The notes beneath the pieces are model-generated. The model saw only the letters and a program-made list of their open reading frames with translations. It did not search any database and was not told where the DNA came from. From an uncultured Bacilli bacterium (GTDB lineage Bacteria; Bacillota_I; Bacilli_A; RF39; UBA660), in the NCBI GenBank assembly GCA_947624915.1, contig CANQMF010000016.1, forward strand, positions 1 to 17,026: a stretch of DNA of 17,026 bases, given 5' to 3'. Positions within the stretch are counted from its first letter, which is position 1; the number at the start of each line of letters is the position of its first letter. The position numbers and the translations under genes were made by a program. Shown here piece by piece: positions 14,272 through 17,026 of this stretch.

Positions 14272-14985
14272 ATGGGCAGATATCCTAATATAGCTGCTAG
14301 TAAGCAAAAAAATGGAGCAGCTAAAGGAAAAATATATTCAATGTATGCTCGTGAGATATATCAAGCTGCTAAGATGGGTGGTACTAGTGTGGATGCAAAC
14401 GCATCATTGAAAAGACTAGTAGATAAGGCTAAGAAGGAGCAAGTGCCATCTGATATTATTAAAAGAGCGATCGATAAAGTTAATAGCGGTGTTGACGAAT
14501 CCTACGAAAATACAAAGTATGAGGTTTTTGGTCCTGCAGGATCAACACTAATTATTGATTGTTTAACAGATAATTTAAATAGAACAGTTAGTGATATTAG
14601 AGCAGTGATCAATAAGACACATACAAAGTTGGGTGCAATAAATAGCGTGAGTTATATGTATGATAATGTTTGCGTTGTAGGTTTTAAGGGCTTAACAGAG
14701 GAAGAAACACTTGAAGCCTTAATTGAAGCCGACGTAGAGATTGATGATATTGAAACTGATAATGATTGTGTTTTAGTTTATGGTAAGCCAACAGATTTAT
14801 ATGATATTAAAAAAGCAATTGAAACTAAATTACCTAATGTGGATTTTGAAATTGATGAAATAACTTGGATAGCTAAAGAAAAAGTTGATTTAACAGGTGA
14901 TGATTTAGAAACATTTAATAAATTGTTAACACTACTTGATACGGTAGAAGATGTTCAACAGGTATATCATAATGTTAATCTATAA
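14272..14985 (+). CDS. YebC/TACO1-family protein, YeeN-like subtype
   Basis: 237 residues of the YebC/PmpR (TACO1) family. Members have been described as transcription regulators and, more recently, as helpers of translation through proline stretches. The start MGRYPNIAASKQKNGAAKGK, followed by YSMYAREIYQAAKMGG, NASLKRLVDKAKKEQVP and IIKRAIDKVNSG, fits the MGR-type (YeeN) branch rather than MAGHSKW-type YebC. The middle domain (YEVFGPAGSTLIIDCLTDNLNRT...) and the last domain (LEALIEADVEIDDIE...DDLETFNKLLTLLDTVEDVQQVYHNV) are complete. The YeeN and YebC branches often coexist in a genome. It probably leads an operon with the two following genes (gaps of 45 and 17 bases); no terminator is seen between them. 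Confidence 0.92.
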   Translation: MGRYPNIAASKQKNGAAKGKIYSMYAREIYQAAKMGGTSVDANASLKRLVDKAKKEQVPSDIIKRAIDKVNSGVDESYENTKYEVFGPAGSTLIIDCLTDNLNRTVSDIRAVINKTHTKLGAINSVSYMYDNVCVVGFKGLTEEETLEALIEADVEIDDIETDNDCVLVYGKPTDLYDIKKAIETKLPNVDFEIDEITWIAKEKVDLTGDDLETFNKLLTLLDTVEDVQQVYHNVNL

Positions 14986-15030
14986 TGAGTTAAAATAATA
15001 TGTTATTATCGATATAAAGATGGGTGAACT

Positions 15031-15504
15031 ATGTATAATAAGTCAACAATTTGGTTAGATTTTTTAAATTTTATTGTTATTCCTTTTCATATATTGACAG
15101 GGATTCTTGAACTGGTTGATATATTTAAAAGTAATGGACTTGATATAATCAAATTAATTATATTTGGTTTATTGATTATATATAATGTTATTACTTTTTG
15201 TCTCTTATTAAAGCGAAGGAAAAGCTCTTATTATTTATTAATAGGCTATATATTTTTGGTATTGATAATAGGTCTATACAATATTTATTTTGAGGTAACT
15301 AATGTACTGATTTTTGTTTTGATAATTATCTTAGGATGTATAAGCTGGTTATTGCCAAATTGTATATATATAAAAAAAAGAAAAACTTTATTTTATGATC
15401 ATAATGTGGCTCATATAAAGAAATGTCCGGGCTGTAACCGTATTATTCCTATTAAGATGGCGTCTTGTGGAAAATGTGGCTATGTACCTGATAATAAAAA
15501 ATAG
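15031..15504 (+). CDS. Small membrane protein with C-terminal zinc ribbon, function unknown
   Basis: 157 residues. Four hydrophobic segments (about 9-27, 40-58, 66-88 and 93-112, for example LLIGYIFLVLIIGLYNIYF) are followed by a basic hinge (IKKRKTLFYD) and a zinc ribbon, CPGCNRIIPIKMASCGKCGY (CxxC...CxxC), at residues 130-149 on the likely cytoplasmic side. The ATG is preceded by GGTGA-ACT. A poor promoter (TTAAAA, 17 bases, TATAAA at 15013-15018) may exist, but read-through from the YebC-family gene 45 bases upstream is more likely. Such membrane-plus-ribbon proteins are common in Bacillota and mostly uncharacterised; I do not recognise a named family. Confidence 0.75.
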   Translation: MYNKSTIWLDFLNFIVIPFHILTGILELVDIFKSNGLDIIKLIIFGLLIIYNVITFCLLLKRRKSSYYLLIGYIFLVLIIGLYNIYFEVTNVLIFVLIIILGCISWLLPNCIYIKKRKTLFYDHNVAHIKKCPGCNRIIPIKMASCGKCGYVPDNKK

Positions 15505-15521
15505 AAAGTGGGTAATAAATA

Positions 15522-16025
15522 ATGGCGACAATGGAAAATATAAATTTAATTAATGATATTCGTAATGATGCTTTAATCTTAATGAAATCACGCCCTGATA
15601 TTAGTTATTTAGAAGCTTGGAGTTTGGCTAAAAAAAATTTAATTGGTGATAATAAAGCTATTGATTTTGAATTTCAACCTTTTAAATTAGATTTAGATTT
15701 AGATAATAATCAGAGTATAACAGATGAAAACAATGATAGAGTAACTTTTTCGGATGATAGCGAAGAATATTACTTAAAGTGCGCTAAAGAAGAATTATCA
15801 GATATTATGACGGTAAGCGACTATAATTTAGATCAATTAAAGGCTTATGTTATTGCACATAGAATGGGTGCAGATGTATCTAAGTTTGCTAATACTAAGT
15901 ATAATGCAGAACAAATAAATTTCTTAGCCGTGTTGCTTTCTAGTGGAAATGATATTAGTCGTTATTTAGACAATTATACTTTTGATCCTAAAAAAGAAAT
16001 TTTAAATTTTGCTGATGTTGAGTAA
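15522..16025 (+). CDS. Hypothetical protein with degenerate D-x-S-x-Y/F repeats
   Basis: 167 residues, acidic, with no signal or membrane segment. An N-terminal helical part (LINDIRNDALILMKSRPDISYLEAWSLAKKNL, about 7-38) is followed by an acidic linker, then a C-terminal part with two copies of a helical unit: L-(K)-A-Y-V-I-A-H-R-M-G-A-D-V-S-K-F-A-N-T, then (INF)LAVLLSSGNDISRYLDNYTF. This recalls the QM..I..GL..G.D.S.YA.P repeats found in Bacillota and phage or mobile-element proteins, but here it is diverged and short. It sits 17 bases after the membrane protein, so probably in the same operon. AAGTGGGT lies about 10 bases before ATG 15522; ATG 15531 is an alternative start. No function is proposed. 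Confidence 0.7.
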   Translation: MATMENINLINDIRNDALILMKSRPDISYLEAWSLAKKNLIGDNKAIDFEFQPFKLDLDLDNNQSITDENNDRVTFSDDSEEYYLKCAKEELSDIMTVSDYNLDQLKAYVIAHRMGADVSKFANTKYNAEQINFLAVLLSSGNDISRYLDNYTFDPKKEILNFADVE

Positions 16026-16045
16026 TAATTTTTATTACTTTTTTT
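16021..16045 (+). terminator. Terminator ending the YebC-family operon
   Basis: AGTAATAA, loop TTT, TTATTACT (16021-16028 with 16032-16039), then a T-run to 16045. The stem includes the tandem TAA stop codons of the preceding gene. Confidence 0.85.
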
Positions 16046-16115
16046 GTAACTAAATAGCTGGCATAAAATATATTTTTATTTATAAATTTTAAGATATAGT
16101 ACCAATAGTTAAACT

Positions 16116-16145
16116 TTGACTTTTTTCTTTGTTGTATGATATACT
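16116..16145 (+). promoter_or_regulatory. Promoter of the single-pass membrane protein gene
   Basis: TTGACT (16116-16121), 18 bases, TATACT (16140-16145) with an extended -10 (TGA before it). Confidence 0.75.
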
Positions 16146-16170
16146 TATGGAGTAAGGTTGGGGTGAAGAT

Positions 16171-16863
16171 ATGGCTAGTGGTAAGATAATCTGTAAGGAA
16201 GAAAAAGAGATCAATTCACCAATTGTTAGCAGTCTTGTTGGTAGTGAAGTAACTAGCAAGATTGGGGCTAAAGAATCAATTGGGTTAAAGAGTAAGTATT
16301 ATAATATATTTAATAATAGAGGGAAAAATAAAAATGTTATCATAGTATCTACCTTATTAATTGTTGTTATTATTGTTTTCGTTGTTTTGTTCCTTTTTTT
16401 TAAATTAAATAATAAACACAAAGTAAAAACAGACGATACTTTGTCTATTTATGAGAAAGCTTACGCTTCTTTAAATTTTAAAGAAAATACGGATTTAACT
16501 AAGCTTAGTTGCTCGAAAGATATTTTAATGAATACCAATAGCCAAGTTAAAGAAGAAGATAGTATTATTTACTATTTTGATAATGAAAAGGTGGATACCA
16601 TCATTTATCATAATTATATAACTATATCTGATGATTATATGGATTATTATAATACAATGTATAATGAGTATGATAAATCATTGAAAGCTGATTTCCATTA
16701 TGATAACGTTGGTACCAATGTTATTAAAGATGGTAATAGTATGCTTGTGACAGTTATAATTTATAGTAGTAAAGAAGGCGCCAATAAGCTAAATGTACCA
16801 AACTTTACTGGGTATGAAAATGCTAAGAAAGAGGCTTTAGATGGTGGTTATCAATGTCACTAG
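16171..16863 (+). CDS. Single-pass membrane protein with extracytoplasmic domain, function unknown
   Basis: 230 residues. A basic and polar cytoplasmic N-terminus of about 60 residues, one long membrane helix (about 55-78, VIIVSTLLIVVIIVFVVLFLFF), then an outside domain of about 150 residues. That domain contains the pair LSCSKDI and a final GYQCH, so a Cys-Cys link is possible, and ends in YSSKEGANKLN...YENAKKEALDGGYQC. The overall shape recalls membrane-anchored relatives of DUF1307 (YehR-like) lipoproteins, but this is a weak resemblance. VPNFTGYENAKKEAL also looks like the start of a PASTA repeat; it stops too early to be one. GGTGA lies 4 bases before the ATG. It has its own promoter and no clear terminator before the tRNA gene. 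Confidence 0.75.
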   Translation: MASGKIICKEEKEINSPIVSSLVGSEVTSKIGAKESIGLKSKYYNIFNNRGKNKNVIIVSTLLIVVIIVFVVLFLFFKLNNKHKVKTDDTLSIYEKAYASLNFKENTDLTKLSCSKDILMNTNSQVKEEDSIIYYFDNEKVDTIIYHNYITISDDYMDYYNTMYNEYDKSLKADFHYDNVGTNVIKDGNSMLVTVIIYSSKEGANKLNVPNFTGYENAKKEALDGGYQCH

Positions 16864-16894
16864 TTAAAAAATAAAAAAAAGTTACTAAAAATGC

Positions 16895-16923
16895 TTGATA
16901 AATCACAAAAAATAAGGTATACT
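16895..16923 (+). promoter_or_regulatory. tRNA-Ile promoter
   Basis: TTGATA (16895-16900), 17 bases, TATACT (16918-16923), with a start about 27 bases before the mature tRNA. Confidence 0.75.
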
Positions 16924-16956
16924 TGAAGAGTCATTGAAAAATTTAAGAGTTTCGAT

Positions 16957-17026
<70 letters not shown>

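Noticed and set aside
16795..16860. PASTA repeat at the end of the single-pass membrane protein
   Set aside because: VPNFTGYENAKKEAL resembles a PASTA start but the protein ends about 45 residues too early, and the ending fits a GY-x-C tail instead.

Overview
The DNA is AT-rich, intergenic gaps are short, promoters are of the sigma-A type (TTGACA/TATAAT with 17-18 bp spacers) and ribosome-binding sites are purine-rich. This fits a low-GC Bacillota (Firmicutes). A FemAB-family peptidoglycan enzyme, a DUF1540 protein and a CotF-like spore-coat pair support it. The standard genetic code is in use: Trp is TGG throughout, and of 17 sizeable protein genes 10 end in TAA, 6 in TAG and 1 in TGA. The exact lineage cannot be named from this window.

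Layout. 1-3156: elongation factors G (cut off at its 5' end) and Tu; tuf also has its own promoter. 3157-3631: a decayed piece of a PEP-utilising (phosphohistidine swivelling) domain gene with two in-frame TGA codons, then a terminator for each strand. 3632-5125, minus strand: a FemAB-like aminoacyltransferase and a DUF1540 mini-protein. 5228-5803: a putative lipoprotein of unknown function. 5994-8021: topoisomerase I. 8149-9036: an aquaporin with a long charged tail. 9129-9863: a ZIP-family metal transporter. 9864-12833: a two-component system (OmpR-type regulator and membrane histidine kinase), flanked on both sides by very short transcription units. 12834-13347: two overlapping coat-protein-like genes. 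13531-14985: RNase III and a YebC/YeeN-family regulator. 15031-16025: a small membrane protein with a zinc ribbon and a protein with degenerate repeats. 16171-16863: a single-pass membrane protein. 16957-end: the 5' part of tRNA-Ile(GAT).

The most interesting part is 9982-12739. Two promoters, one before the response regulator and one starting 2 bases after the histidine kinase stop codon, share the same layout: hexamer repeats of TTCAYM type 11 bp apart, then 9 bp, then a -10-like hexamer. This resembles the direct-repeat (PHO-box) sites of OmpR/PhoB-family regulators. Each drives a tiny ORF (18 and 13 codons) with a good ribosome-binding site and an intrinsic terminator close behind. The proposed reading is that the two-component system between them activates two tiny peptides or small RNAs. 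The sequence architecture is seen directly; the regulatory link is inferred.
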